Shown here piece by piece: positions 43,193 to 51,938 of a DNA stretch of 64,000 nt. Source of the DNA: Streptacidiphilus jeojiense. GTDB taxonomy: Bacteria; Actinomycetota; Actinomycetes; Streptomycetales; Streptomycetaceae. The notes under the pieces are model-generated. The model had not been told where the DNA came from. It did no database searches and worked only from the letters and a program-made list of their open reading frames with translations. The stretch is from positions 124,001-188,000 of the forward strand of contig NZ_JOEH01000006.1 in assembly GCF_000719095.1 (NCBI RefSeq), in the 5' to 3' direction. Numbering within the stretch: position 1 is the stretch's first letter; each line of letters begins with the position of its first letter. Both the position numbers and the translations under genes were made by a program.

Positions 43193-43900
43193 ATGCCGGG
43201 GGAGCAGCGGAAGTCACGGTGGGGCTGGTTCCTGGTACTGGCGGCGGTCGTGGTGATCGGCTGGATCGCCCGGCCCGGCGGCCATGACTCCGGCACGGCG
43301 GCTGCGGCACCGTCACAGTCCGCCCCCGCCGGCTCCGCGTCCAGAAGCGCTTCGGAGGCCCCCTCCGGTTCGGCCTCCGCCCCGGAGACCGGGGTGGTCC
43401 AGCCCTACGACCCGGCGCACTACGCCGCCGACACGGTCAGGTACGGCAGGCAGGCCGGGATCGACCCGCAGCTGCTGATGGCGATCCTCTACAACGAGTC
43501 CTACAAGCCGCACGACGCCGCCAGCGAGCGGGCCTGGCAGAAGCTGAAGCCCGGCGCGTCCTTCGGCATCGCCAACATGCACGAGGCGGCCTTCGACGAG
43601 ACCAAGCAGGGCCGCTCCTTCGCCGATCGCAGCTGGACCGAGCTGCCGGACCATCCGGACCTCGCGATCGAGGCCGAGGCCTGGTTCCTGCACGACCTCA
43701 GGACCCAGCTGCCCGCGCAGCACACCGGCAGCCTGACCCAGGACGAGCTGCTGGCCCTCGGCTACAACACCGGGGCCTCCAACATGCGGGCCTTCGCCCG
43801 CGGGGTGAAGCTCGGCTCGATGGCCCAGTCGTACCTGGACACCCTGCGGCAGAACTGGGACAAGGCCGGCCGGGCGGTCGCCTCCGCCACGTCGGGCTGA
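43193..43900 (+). CDS. Membrane-anchored lytic transglycosylase-like protein
   Basis: 235 aa. A single N-terminal membrane segment (WGWFLVLAAVVVIGWIA, residues 9-25) precedes a Ser/Ala/Pro linker. A domain with IDPQLLMAILYNESYKP follows, where the Glu in NES sits at the catalytic position of the lysozyme-like transglycosylase fold. FGIANMHEAAF and LALGYNTGASNM match the later motifs of that fold. It probably cleaves peptidoglycan outside the membrane. The ATG is preceded by GGGAGGCGGAGG. Confidence 0.75.
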   Translation: MPGEQRKSRWGWFLVLAAVVVIGWIARPGGHDSGTAAAAPSQSAPAGSASRSASEAPSGSASAPETGVVQPYDPAHYAADTVRYGRQAGIDPQLLMAILYNESYKPHDAASERAWQKLKPGASFGIANMHEAAFDETKQGRSFADRSWTELPDHPDLAIEAEAWFLHDLRTQLPAQHTGSLTQDELLALGYNTGASNMRAFARGVKLGSMAQSYLDTLRQNWDKAGRAVASATSG

Positions 43901-43974
43901 GACTGGCCGATCCGCCACCGTTGCGCGCCAGTTGAGTATCCGTCAGGGTGGCTTGGACGGGAGGGGGTCGGGCG

Positions 43975-44202
43975 ATGATCGTACTGATCGCCATCGCACT
44001 GCTGTGGGGCGGGTCGATGGGGATGACGCGCCGTTGCGGGGCCTACGACCGGGCCACCAGGGCCCGCTGCCGCAATCCGGCGAAGGGCTACTTCAAGCGC
44101 TGCCCGCAGCACACCGCCCGGGTGGCGGTCGGCTCGGACCTGGTGGCGGTGGTGTTGGTGGTGGCCGCGGTGGTGGTCGCGATCAACACGGTGCACCGCT
44201 GA
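43975..44202 (+). CDS. Small membrane protein with Cys/His cluster
   Basis: 75 aa with a hydrophobic segment at each end (MIVLIAIALLWGG and LVAVVLVVAAVVVAI). The loop between them contains CGAYDRATRARCRNP and KRCPQHT, four Cys/His positions that could bind zinc. GAGGGGG precedes the ATG at 43975. Function unknown; comparable short proteins with a Cys-rich loop are common in actinomycetes. Confidence 0.65.
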   Translation: MIVLIAIALLWGGSMGMTRRCGAYDRATRARCRNPAKGYFKRCPQHTARVAVGSDLVAVVLVVAAVVVAINTVHR

Positions 44203-44300
44203 CGCCGACCCGGCTGACCCGCCGGTCAGGCTGACCCGGGTGGCGGCGTCAGCTGTCCTCAATATCCTGAATGTCGGTTTCGCTGTGACAGTCTGACCCT

Positions 44301-45401
44301 ATGTCGGACTCCGGTCGCTCCCCGCTGCTCTCCTGGACGGTCATCGCCCCGGCGATCGCACTGGTCCTCCTGGTGCTGACCTGGGGGCGGCACATCGACC
44401 CGGTGCTGGCCGTGGTGATCGCCGCGGTACTGGCCGCGGCGGTGCTCGCCGCCGTGCACCACGCCGAGGTGGTCGCGCACCGGGTCGGCGAGCCGTTCGG
44501 GTCGCTGGTGCTGGCGGTGGCGGTCACCGTGATCGAGGTGGCGCTGATCGTCACCCTGATGATCTCGGGCGGCGACGACAGCGCCTCGCTGGCCAGGGAC
44601 ACCGTCTTCGCCGCCGTCATGATCACCACCAATGGCATCGTCGGGATCTCGCTCCTGGTCGGCGCGCTCCGCTACGGGATGGCGCTGTTCAACTCCGAGG
44701 GCACCGGGGCCGCGCTGGCCACCGTTACCGCGCTCAGCGCGCTGAGCCTGGCGCTGCCGACCTTCACCACCAGCGCCCCCGGGCCGGAGTTCTCCTCCAC
44801 CCAGCTCACCTTCGCCGCGCTGGCCTCGCTGGTGCTCTACCTGCTGTTCGTCTCCACCCAGGCGGGCCGGCACCGGGACTTCTTCCTGCCGGTCGCCCCG
44901 CCCGAGGCGCCCGAGCAGCCGGAGGCGCACGCGGCCCCGGCCAGTCTCAAGGCCGCGGTGATCAGCCTGGGGCTGCTGCTGGTCGCCCTGGTCGACGTGG
45001 TCGGGCTGGCCAAGGTCGAGTCCCACACCATCGAGGACGCCGTCGCGGCGGTGGGCTTCCCGCCGTCCTTCGTCGGTGTGGTCATCGCCCTGCTGGTGCT
45101 GGCGCCGGAGACCCTGGCGGCGGTGCGGGCGGCCCGCCGGCACCGGGTGCAGATCAGCCTCAACCTCGCCTACGGCTCCGCCATGGCCAGCATCGGGCTC
45201 ACCATTCCGGCCATCGCCGTCGCCACGATCTGGCTGAAGGGCCCGCTGCTGCTGGGTCTCGGGCCGACCCAACTGGTGCTGCTGGGGCTGACGGTGGTGG
45301 TCAGCATCCTCACCGTGGTCCCGGGGCGGGCCACCCGGCTGCAGGGCGGAGTGCACCTGGTGCTGCTGGCGGCCTTCCTCTTCCTCGCCATCAACCCCTG
45401 A
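44301..45401 (+). CDS. chaA: Ca2+/H+ (Na+/H+) antiporter of the ChaA type
   Basis: 366 aa, the same length as E. coli ChaA. About 11 membrane spans in two halves carry the CaCA alpha-repeats: GEPFGSLVLAVAVTVIEVAL (ending near residue 81) and the inverted copy with LLVLAPETLAAVRAA. The acidic residues in VIEVALIV and APETL bind the cation. A His/Glu-containing loop separates the halves. It exports Ca2+ or monovalent cations against protons. The stop region is duplicated as a 21-bp imperfect tandem. Confidence 0.9.
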   Translation: MSDSGRSPLLSWTVIAPAIALVLLVLTWGRHIDPVLAVVIAAVLAAAVLAAVHHAEVVAHRVGEPFGSLVLAVAVTVIEVALIVTLMISGGDDSASLARDTVFAAVMITTNGIVGISLLVGALRYGMALFNSEGTGAALATVTALSALSLALPTFTTSAPGPEFSSTQLTFAALASLVLYLLFVSTQAGRHRDFFLPVAPPEAPEQPEAHAAPASLKAAVISLGLLLVALVDVVGLAKVESHTIEDAVAAVGFPPSFVGVVIALLVLAPETLAAVRAARRHRVQISLNLAYGSAMASIGLTIPAIAVATIWLKGPLLLGLGPTQLVLLGLTVVVSILTVVPGRATRLQGGVHLVLLAAFLFLAINP

Positions 45402-45422
45402 TTCCTCGCCGTCGATCCCTGG
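45381..45422 (+). repeat. 21-bp imperfect tandem at chaA stop
   Basis: The last seven codons including the stop (45381-45401) are followed directly by a 21-bp copy (45402-45422) with 17 of 21 matches. The copy ends TGG where the first ends TGA, so its stop has decayed. In frame the copy would encode FLAVDPW against FLAINP-stop. Confidence 0.7.
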
Positions 45423-45475
45423 CCGGCCGTCACCCCCGATGTATCGGCGGGGCGAGGTTGGCAGCGGATCCACTG

Positions 45476-45500
45476 TTAGCTAAGGTAAGCCTTACCTAAT
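45476..45500. promoter_or_regulatory. DmdR/IdeR-type iron box
   Basis: An AT-rich palindrome whose core is AGGTAAG (45483-45489), one C, then CTTACCT (45491-45497), extended by TTAGCTA and AAT. It closely matches the actinobacterial DtxR-family iron box. It lies 15 bp from the GTG of the DUF2470 gene, where bound repressor would block transcription in iron-replete cells. Confidence 0.85.
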
Positions 45501-45514
45501 CAGATGGAGGTCGA

Positions 45515-46255
45515 GTGAAGCCTGCCGAGAACGCCGCCGAACCTGTCGAGCCCAGCGAAGCCGAGCGGGTGCGCAGCGTGCTGCAGGCCGCCACCTCGCT
45601 GACCGCGGCCGCCAACGGCGGCCGGCACGACCTCCACGGTCCGGACCTGGTCGTCGCCGACGCCGCCGGTCTGGCCCTGCGCGCCCCGGCCGAGTGCCGG
45701 CTCACCCGGGAGGTGGTGGTCGCGGGCTCGGCCGGGCTGCCGGTCCTGCTGGAGTGGACCGACCTGGCCCCGCTCCCGGCCGGCAACCGGGTCCGCGCCC
45801 AGGTCTGCATCGCCGGACGGCTGCGCGCCTCCCGGCCGACCCGGGACGGCCTGCGGCTGCTGCGGCTCGACCTGCGCCAGATCGTCCTGGACGCCGACGG
45901 CGCCGAGACCCTGGTCGACCCGGCCCGGCTGCTCGCGGCCGAGCCGGACCCGCTGGCGGCCGTGGAGGCGGCGCTGCTGCTGCACCTCGACGAGGACCAC
46001 CAGGACCACGTGACCGCGCTGACCGGACTGATCGGACCGCAACTGCTGTGCGGCGCCCGCCGACTGGTGCCGTACGCGCTGGACCGCTACGGCATCGTGC
46101 TGCGGCTGGAGTACGCCGGCGCGCACCGGGACGTCCGGCTGGCCTTCGGCGAGCCGCTCCCCGACGCCGAGCAGGTCGGCCACCGGCTGCACGCCCTGAT
46201 CGCCGCCGCGGCGGCGGCGCCGACCGGTTCCGGGGCCGGCCACCGGCACGGCTGA
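45515..46255 (+). CDS. DUF2470 (HugZ-like) protein under iron control
   Basis: 246 aa from the GTG at 45515, after GGAGG. The C-terminal DUF2470 domain (about 150-235) has HLDEDHQDHV, the conserved His-rich helix, and YALDRYGIVLRLEYAG. The N-terminal half looks like a split beta-barrel as in pyridoxamine-phosphate-oxidase-like heme proteins. Relatives of this build (HugZ) bind or degrade heme. The iron box just upstream supports a role in iron or heme use when iron is low. It ends in a His-rich tail (GAGHRHG). Confidence 0.82.
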   Translation: MKPAENAAEPVEPSEAERVRSVLQAATSLTAAANGGRHDLHGPDLVVADAAGLALRAPAECRLTREVVVAGSAGLPVLLEWTDLAPLPAGNRVRAQVCIAGRLRASRPTRDGLRLLRLDLRQIVLDADGAETLVDPARLLAAEPDPLAAVEAALLLHLDEDHQDHVTALTGLIGPQLLCGARRLVPYALDRYGIVLRLEYAGAHRDVRLAFGEPLPDAEQVGHRLHALIAAAAAAPTGSGAGHRHG

Positions 46256-46379
46256 CCGCACTGCTCCGACCCCTGACGATCAAGTCGGGTGTTGAAGTAT
46301 GTTGACTACTGTTTCCAGTCTCTGTTCTGATCTGTTATCGCCCTGCAGTCAGGCAGTCGGGCCGAAAGTGGGAGTCGTC

Positions 46380-48524
46380 GTGCCGCAGATCGTCCACGTC
46401 CCGGAACAGCAGCTCTGGATCCTCAGCGGACCGCAGTCCAGCTACGTGTTGCACCTCGACGGCGAGGGTCTGCTGCACGGACTGCACTGGGGTCCCCGGC
46501 TGGACGCCGAGCAGGCGGTCTCGCTGCTGGACTTCCCGGCGCCGGTGCACCGCGGCTTCCAGGTCGCCGCCGACGGCCGACTGGACCTGGCGGCGGCCGG
46601 CGGCGCCCGCTTCGGCCATGCCGGACTGCAGGTCCGCTTCGCCGACGGAACCCGGGACCTGGAACTGGAACTGACCGGGCACCGGATCGAGGGAGGGGCC
46701 GACGGAGCCCCCGCCGAGCTGGTGCTGGAGTTCGCCGACGGCTACTACCCGCTGGCGGTCGAGACCCGCTACCTGCTGCGGCCCGGCAGCGACGTCATCG
46801 AGCGCCGGCTGCGGCTGCGGCACACCGGTCCGGTCGAGGGGCGGCCGGAGACGGCTGAGCCGGTGGCCGTCCTGCGGGCCGACTCGGCCACCTGGGTGCT
46901 GCCGCCGCTGGACGGCTACCGGCTCAGCCAGGTGCACGGCCAGTGGGCCGCCGAATCGCAGCTGACCCGCAGTGAACTCGCCTACGGGGAAACGGTGCTG
47001 ACCAGCCGTCGTGGAGTGAGCGGCCACCATGCGCAGCCCTGGGCGATGCTCGACGACGGCACCGCCACCGAGACCGGCGGCGCGGTCTACGGCTGCGCGC
47101 TGGCCTGGAGCGGCAGCTGGCAGCTGACGGTGCAGCGGCTGCCCGCCGGCCAGGCGTCGGTCTCGGCGGGTGTGCAGCACACACCGATGGTGCAACTGCT
47201 GGCCCCGGGGCAGGAGCTGGAGACTCCGGCCAGTCTCGGCCTGTACAGCGAGGGCGGCTTCGGCGCCGCCAGCCGTGCCTGGCACCGGCACATCAGGTCC
47301 GAAGTACTGGAGCACCCCGACGAGTTGCGCCCGGTGCTGTACAACTCCTGGGAGGCCACCTACTTCGACATCGGCCTGGAGAACCAGAAGGCGCTGGCCG
47401 ACCGGGCCGCCGCGATGGGCGTGGAACTGTTCGTGATGGACGACGGCTGGTTCGGCGCCCGCACCAACGACTCCGCGGGGCTCGGCGACTGGACGCCCAA
47501 CCCGGACCGCTTCCCGGACGGCCTGGCCCCGCTGATCGACCATGTGCACGGCCTGGGCATGGAGTTCGGCCTCTGGGTCGAGCCGGAGATGACCAACCCG
47601 GACAGCGACCTCTACCGCGCCCACCCCGACTGGGTGCTGCACCAGCCGCACCGCCGTCGCACCGAACTGCGCAACCAGCTGGTGCTCAACCTGGCCAGGC
47701 CGGAGGTGGCCGACTGGCTGCACGGCACCATCGACGGGCTGCTGCGCGACAACGCCATCGACTTCCTCAAATGGGACATGAACCGTCCCTTCACCGAGGC
47801 CGGACCGGTCGGCGCGGGCGGCGACGACCGGCTCTGGACCGACTACACCCGGAACCTCTACGCGGTGCTGGACCGGCTGCGGGCCGACCACCCCTCGGTC
47901 CGGATCGAGGACTGCTCCAGCGGCGGCGGTCGGACCGACCTCGGCCTGCTCGCCCGTACCGACCAGGTGTGGACCTCCGACAACACCGACCCGGCGGACC
48001 GGCTGCACATCCAGTACGGCTTCTCCCAGCTGCACCCCGCGCAGGTGATGGGCGCCTGGGTCACCGACAGCCCCAACCCGTTCACCCGGCGCAGCACCCC
48101 GCTGGACTTCCGCTTCCACTCGGCGATGGCCGGAGCCCTGGGCATCGGCGGCGACCTGGCCGAGTGGACCAAGGAGGAGCTGGCGCGGGCCGCCGAGCTG
48201 GTGGCCGCCTACAAGGCGGTCCGGCCGCTGGTGCAGCAGGGCGAGCAGTACCGGCTGCGCGGGCCCGAACAGGAGCTGAGCGCGGTCCAGTTCGTGGCGG
48301 CGGACGGGACCGAGAGCGCCGTCCTCGCCTACCGGCGGTCCCGCTCCATGGGCGAGGGCGCACCGGTGCTGCGGCTGCAGGGGCTGCGTCCGGACGCCCG
48401 CTACCGGGACGCGGCCACCGGCCGGCTGCACCACGGCGCGGTGCTGCTGGCCCGCGGTCTGCCGCTGGAACTGCCGGAGGGCGACTGGGCCAGCACCCTG
48501 GTGCACCTGACGGCCGTCCGGTAG
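46380..48524 (+). CDS. Alpha-galactosidase, GH36
   Basis: 714 aa from the GTG at 46380, which follows GGGAG; a longer frame starts at 46299 without a ribosome site. An N-terminal beta-supersandwich domain precedes a GH36/clan-D barrel. The nucleophile is Asp466 in KWDMNR, and the acid/base is Asp534 in SDNTD. FVMDDGWFGAR, GLWVEPEM and CSSGGGRTDLG are all family motifs. No signal peptide, so it acts on imported alpha-galactosides such as melibiose or raffinose. An AT-richer promoter region lies at 46260-46370. Its stop is within a 30-bp duplication shared with corA. Confidence 0.93.
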   Translation: MPQIVHVPEQQLWILSGPQSSYVLHLDGEGLLHGLHWGPRLDAEQAVSLLDFPAPVHRGFQVAADGRLDLAAAGGARFGHAGLQVRFADGTRDLELELTGHRIEGGADGAPAELVLEFADGYYPLAVETRYLLRPGSDVIERRLRLRHTGPVEGRPETAEPVAVLRADSATWVLPPLDGYRLSQVHGQWAAESQLTRSELAYGETVLTSRRGVSGHHAQPWAMLDDGTATETGGAVYGCALAWSGSWQLTVQRLPAGQASVSAGVQHTPMVQLLAPGQELETPASLGLYSEGGFGAASRAWHRHIRSEVLEHPDELRPVLYNSWEATYFDIGLENQKALADRAAAMGVELFVMDDGWFGARTNDSAGLGDWTPNPDRFPDGLAPLIDHVHGLGMEFGLWVEPEMTNPDSDLYRAHPDWVLHQPHRRRTELRNQLVLNLARPEVADWLHGTIDGLLRDNAIDFLKWDMNRPFTEAGPVGAGGDDRLWTDYTRNLYAVLDRLRADHPSVRIEDCSSGGGRTDLGLLARTDQVWTSDNTDPADRLHIQYGFSQLHPAQVMGAWVTDSPNPFTRRSTPLDFRFHSAMAGALGIGGDLAEWTKEELARAAELVAAYKAVRPLVQQGEQYRLRGPEQELSAVQFVAADGTESAVLAYRRSRSMGEGAPVLRLQGLRPDARYRDAATGRLHHGAVLLARGLPLELPEGDWASTLVHLTAVR

Positions 48525-48565
48525 GCCCGCGTCAGCCGGCCCGCCGTCCGGTAAGCCGCCGTCAG
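48513..48565. repeat. 30-bp-period duplication spanning two convergent stops
   Basis: Two 23-bp copies (48513-48535 and 48543-48565, 20 of 23 matches) lie 30 bp apart. On the plus strand the alpha-galactosidase frame meets TAG at 48522 and again TAA at 48552. On the minus strand the corA frame stops at 48562-48564 and meets a second TGA at 48532-48534. Both genes therefore have a backup stop in frame. Confidence 0.85.
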
Positions 48566-49518
48566 ATCCAGTCCCGGCGCCGGAAGACCAGGTAGAGCAG
48601 GACCGACAGCACGACCATGACCACCGTCGACACCCAGAAGCCGACGTGGGTGCCGAAGCCCGGGTAGGGCACGTTCTGGCCGTAGAAGCCGGTGACCGCG
48701 GTCGGGACGGCGATGATCGCCGCCCAGCTGGTCACCTTCTTCATGATCAGGTTCATCCGGTTGCCCTGGACGGTGAGGTTGGTCTCCATGACCGAGGTGA
48801 CCAGGTCGCGCAGCGACTCGGTCCACTCGGTGGCCCGCAGCACATGGTCGTAGACGTCCTGGTAGTACGGCATCATCGTGTCGCCGACCACATGGAGGTC
48901 GCGCCGCAGCAGGGTGTTGACCACCTCGCGCATCGGCAGCACCACCCGGCGCAGCCGTACCAGGTCCCGGCGCAGCTCGTAGGAGCGGCGCTGGACGGTC
49001 CTGATCGCGTCGCCGTGGTCCTCGAACAGCAGGCCCTCCAGCGCCTCGATCTGCTCGTCGAGTCGCTGCACGGCGGTGAAGTGGCTGTCCACGACGTAGT
49101 CGAGCAGCCCGTGGAGCAGGTAGCCGACGCCCTCCTTGGCCAGGTCGGGGGAGTCGTCCCAGCGGGTCACCACCGGGTCGATGTCGAATTGCCCCTCCTT
49201 GCGGATGGTGATCAGCGCGTTCGGGGTGATGAAGGCGGCGATCTCGTCCGCGCTCCCGGGCCCGACCGAGTAGGCGCTGAGGAAGAGATGGGTGCGGTAG
49301 CGGTCCAGCTTGGGCCGCTGCCGCTCGTCGCCGGCGTCCTCCACGGCCAGGGCGTGCAGCCCGAACTCCTCGGTGATCATGGTGAAGTCGTCGGAGGTGG
49401 GGTCGCAGAGGTCCAGCCACACCGTGCAGTCCGGTTGGCAGACGTAGTCGGAGATGTCCTCGACCGGGAAGTCCTCCAGGTCCAGCCTGCCGTCGCGGTA
49501 GAGCCTGGTGCGGGTCAC
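48562..49518 (-). CDS. corA: CorA-family Mg2+/Co2+ transporter
   Basis: 318 aa from a GTG at 49518. A large cytosolic N-terminal domain is followed by the long stalk helix and two C-terminal membrane spans. The selectivity motif, normally YGMN, is YGQN (residues 279-282) in TGFYGQNVPYPG, a variant found in some family members. The C-terminus is basic (RRRDWI). It overlaps ppk2 by 4 bp as the second gene of that operon, which joins divalent cation uptake to a Mg-dependent polyphosphate enzyme. Confidence 0.9.
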   Translation of the reverse strand: MTRTRLYRDGRLDLEDFPVEDISDYVCQPDCTVWLDLCDPTSDDFTMITEEFGLHALAVEDAGDERQRPKLDRYRTHLFLSAYSVGPGSADEIAAFITPNALITIRKEGQFDIDPVVTRWDDSPDLAKEGVGYLLHGLLDYVVDSHFTAVQRLDEQIEALEGLLFEDHGDAIRTVQRRSYELRRDLVRLRRVVLPMREVVNTLLRRDLHVVGDTMMPYYQDVYDHVLRATEWTESLRDLVTSVMETNLTVQGNRMNLIMKKVTSWAAIIAVPTAVTGFYGQNVPYPGFGTHVGFWVSTVVMVVLSVLLYLVFRRRDWI

Positions 49519-50444
49519 CGCCCGCTCTCCTCGCCCGCCTCCAGCAGGTTGGCCGCCGCACCGACGATCCGCGGGTCGGGCACCCCGACGATCGCGGCGT
49601 CCTTGTCGGTGTAGTCGAAGCGGTCCAGCACGCTGCGCATCGCCTCGACCCGGGCGCGCTTCTTGTCGTTGCTCTTCACCACGGTCCAGGGCGCCTGCTT
49701 GGTGTCGGTCTCCTGGAACATGGCCACCTTGGCGGCGGTGTACTCGTCCCACAGGTCGAGCGAGGCCAGGTCCATCGGGCTGAGCTTCCACTGCCGCACC
49801 GGGTCGATCTGACGGATCGTGAAACGGGTGCGCTGCTCCTCGCGGGAGACCGAGAACCAGAACTTGACCAGCGCGATGCCGTCGTCCACCAGCATCTGCT
49901 CGAAGGCCGGCGCCTGCCGCATGAACCGCTCGTACTCGTCGTTGCTGCAGAAGCCCATCACCCGCTCCACCCCGGCCCGGTTGTACCAGGAGCGGTCCAG
50001 CAGCACGATCTCGCCCGCGGTGGGCAGGTGCGCGACGTAGCGCTGGAAGTACCACTCGCCGCTCTCCCGCTCGGTCGGCTTCTGCAGGGCGACGACCCGG
50101 GTGCCGCGCGGGTTGAGGTGCTCGGTGAAGCGCTTGATGGTGCCGCCCTTGCCGGCGGCGTCCCGGCCCTCGCAGAGGATGACGATGCGCTGGCCGGTGG
50201 TCTTCACCCAGCTCTGCAGCTTCAGCAGCTCTATCTGCTGCTGCCGCTTGTGGTGCTCGTACTCGGGGCGCTGCATCCGGTGCTGGTAGGGGTAGTTCTC
50301 CCGCCAGGTCTCGACGGCGCTGCCGTCCGGGCGGATCAGCACCGGCTCGTCCTGGTCGGTGTAGTCGATCCGCAGGTCGGAGAGCAGGTCGGTGCCGTGG
50401 ATCAGCGCCCGCTCGGAACCCGGGCCGCCGTCGTCCAGTGCCAT
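49515..50444 (-). CDS. ppk2: Polyphosphate kinase 2
   Basis: 309 aa PPK2 domain. Walker A EGRDAAGKGG is at 92-101, the lid and Walker B region LLDRSWYNRAGVERVMGF at 149-166. The helical lid contains WKLSPMDLASLDLWDEYT. PPK2 enzymes transfer phosphate between polyphosphate and nucleotides, often making GTP or ATP. The ATG at 50444 follows GGGGAGAG; an extension to 50651 has no support. It is co-transcribed with corA. Confidence 0.94.
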   Translation of the reverse strand: MALDDGGPGSERALIHGTDLLSDLRIDYTDQDEPVLIRPDGSAVETWRENYPYQHRMQRPEYEHHKRQQQIELLKLQSWVKTTGQRIVILCEGRDAAGKGGTIKRFTEHLNPRGTRVVALQKPTERESGEWYFQRYVAHLPTAGEIVLLDRSWYNRAGVERVMGFCSNDEYERFMRQAPAFEQMLVDDGIALVKFWFSVSREEQRTRFTIRQIDPVRQWKLSPMDLASLDLWDEYTAAKVAMFQETDTKQAPWTVVKSNDKKRARVEAMRSVLDRFDYTDKDAAIVGVPDPRIVGAAANLLEAGEESGR

Positions 50445-50680
50445 GGGACTCTCCCCTCGTCGCGCCCGCCGTCTGTGGCCCTCTGCCCCACGCCGGCGAT
50501 CCCCAAGCGTCCTGGCGACGCCTCCCGCCATCGTCGGCGACCGTGCTCGGTGCATGCCACCCCGTGGAGTTTGCCACCGTATGGCCGTCAGATGGCCGGT
50601 CTGCGGCAAGACCGGACGGGGTGTCGCGCCGGATGGGAGAGTTGGGCCCACCGAATCCGTCCGACGGAAGGCCGCCGCAG

Positions 50681-51211
50681 ATGAGCCCCTGGCCCACAGT
50701 CAGCCGACGCCAGCTCACCGAGGGCCGCTTCATCAGCGCCTTCCAGGACGAGGTCCTGATCGCCGAGGGGGTCACCGGCACCTGGGAGTGGGTCGACCTG
50801 GCCGACGCCGTGCGGGTGGTCGCGGTCGACCCGGACGGCCGGATCGCGCTGGTGGAGGACGAGTTCTACCTGCAGCGGCGCCGGCTGCTGCTGGTCCCGG
50901 GCGGGGGAGTGGAGCGCACCGAGGAGCCCGAGGCGGCGGCCCGGCGCGAGCTGGAGGAGGAGACCGGCTGGCGCGCCGGACGGCTGGACCCGCTCGGCGT
51001 CGTCGAACAACTGCCCACCGCCACCCCGGCCCGGGCGCATCTGTTCCTGGCCCGCGACCTCACCCCCGGCACGCTGGCCCGGGAGGCGAGCGAGGAGGGG
51101 ATGACACTGCACTGGCGGACCGTGGCGGAGGCGGTGGCGGCGGTGCGCGGGGGCGAGATCACCGAGGCCGGCAGCGTCAGCGCGATCCTGCTGGCGGCGC
51201 TCAGTCTCTAG
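50681..51211 (+). CDS. NUDIX hydrolase
   Basis: 176 aa. The Nudix box begins GGGVERTEEP at about 74 and ends with RRELEEETGW at 88-97, with all conserved Glu residues. The overall form resembles ADP-ribose pyrophosphatases (N-terminal beta-rich domain with DEVLIAEGVTGTWEWV). Substrate not determinable. Its stop (TAG at 51209-51211) lies in the first units of the 15-bp tandem array. Confidence 0.9.
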   Translation: MSPWPTVSRRQLTEGRFISAFQDEVLIAEGVTGTWEWVDLADAVRVVAVDPDGRIALVEDEFYLQRRRLLLVPGGGVERTEEPEAAARRELEEETGWRAGRLDPLGVVEQLPTATPARAHLFLARDLTPGTLAREASEEGMTLHWRTVAEAVAAVRGGEITEAGSVSAILLAALSL

Positions 51212-51285
51212 AGGCTCAGTCCTCAGGGGCTCAGGCTTTGGGGGCTCAGCCTTCAGGGGCTCAGCCTTCAGGGGCTCAGCCTTTG
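51196..51285. repeat. Six-unit 15-bp tandem array filling the gap between convergent stops
   Basis: Units at 51196, 51211, 51226, 51241, 51256 and 51271, consensus GGGGCTCAGCCTTCA; units 4 and 5 are identical, the others differ at 1-6 bases. The first unit contains the last codons of the NUDIX gene, and the last contains the stop of the minus-strand membrane-protein gene. Each unit has a minus-strand TGA at the same offset, so that frame meets six in-frame TGAs at 15-bp steps (51276, 51261, 51246, 51231, 51216, 51201). Confidence 0.95.
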
Positions 51286-51764
51286 GGGAGCGCGCCGGGG
51301 ATCTCCTCGATCCGGTCGATCGCGTGACCCGGGGCGTCCTCGTCCAGATCACTGCTCTCGTTGCGTTGCGCCGCCCGCACCGCTGTCCCGACCACCGCTC
51401 CGACCACGCCGGCGGCGACCAGCACGGCCAGTCGGACCGCCGAGGTGTGCCCGTCCCAGCCGAGGACTCCCCAGCGGCCCAGGTCGAAGCCGTCCAGGAA
51501 CAGCCAGAACACCAGGCCGACCAGCACGCTGCCGGCCAGGTCGGCGGCGCAGCCGACGGCGAAGGCCGCCAGCGACATCACCACCAGCTCGAACACCGGG
51601 TAGGGCCGCTCACCGACGGCGGCGAGCAGCACCGACAGCGGAGCGGCGACCGCGAAGGAGAGCACCGCCAGCATCGGGGCCCGCAGGCCGGCCCGCCGGC
51701 CGGTCGCGGTGGCCACGGGGAGGGCCCTGCTGCGGGCTGTGGGGCGGAGGAGTGTGTACGACAT
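51276..51764 (-). CDS. Integral membrane protein, unknown function
   Basis: 162 aa with four hydrophobic spans (about residues 28-50, 56-73, 77-93 and 108-130). A basic N-terminus (RPTARSRALP) precedes them, and an acidic C-terminal tail rich in Asp and Glu follows (SSDLDEDAPG). Nothing identifies the family. The stop lies in the 15-bp array shared with the NUDIX gene. Confidence 0.7.
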   Translation of the reverse strand: MSYTLLRPTARSRALPVATATGRRAGLRAPMLAVLSFAVAAPLSVLLAAVGERPYPVFELVVMSLAAFAVGCAADLAGSVLVGLVFWLFLDGFDLGRWGVLGWDGHTSAVRLAVLVAAGVVGAVVGTAVRAAQRNESSDLDEDAPGHAIDRIEEIPGALPKG

Positions 51765-51938
51765 GGTGGCCTCCCGCTCGCCTGGTCTAGGAGTGCACCT
51801 CCATTACAGGGCGGGCCGGGGCGGCGGTGGGCGGCGTTGACGGCGCCCTGACGGGGCCGTAGCGGATCCTTACGCGATCCTGACGCGCCGCTGTGTGGCG
51901 CCCCGTCGCCCGGCGCCCCGTGACCCCGCGCCCGCCGC

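Noticed and set aside
51196..51285. Possible CRISPR array
   Set aside because: Units are directly joined with no spacers, are only 15 bp, and no cas gene is present.
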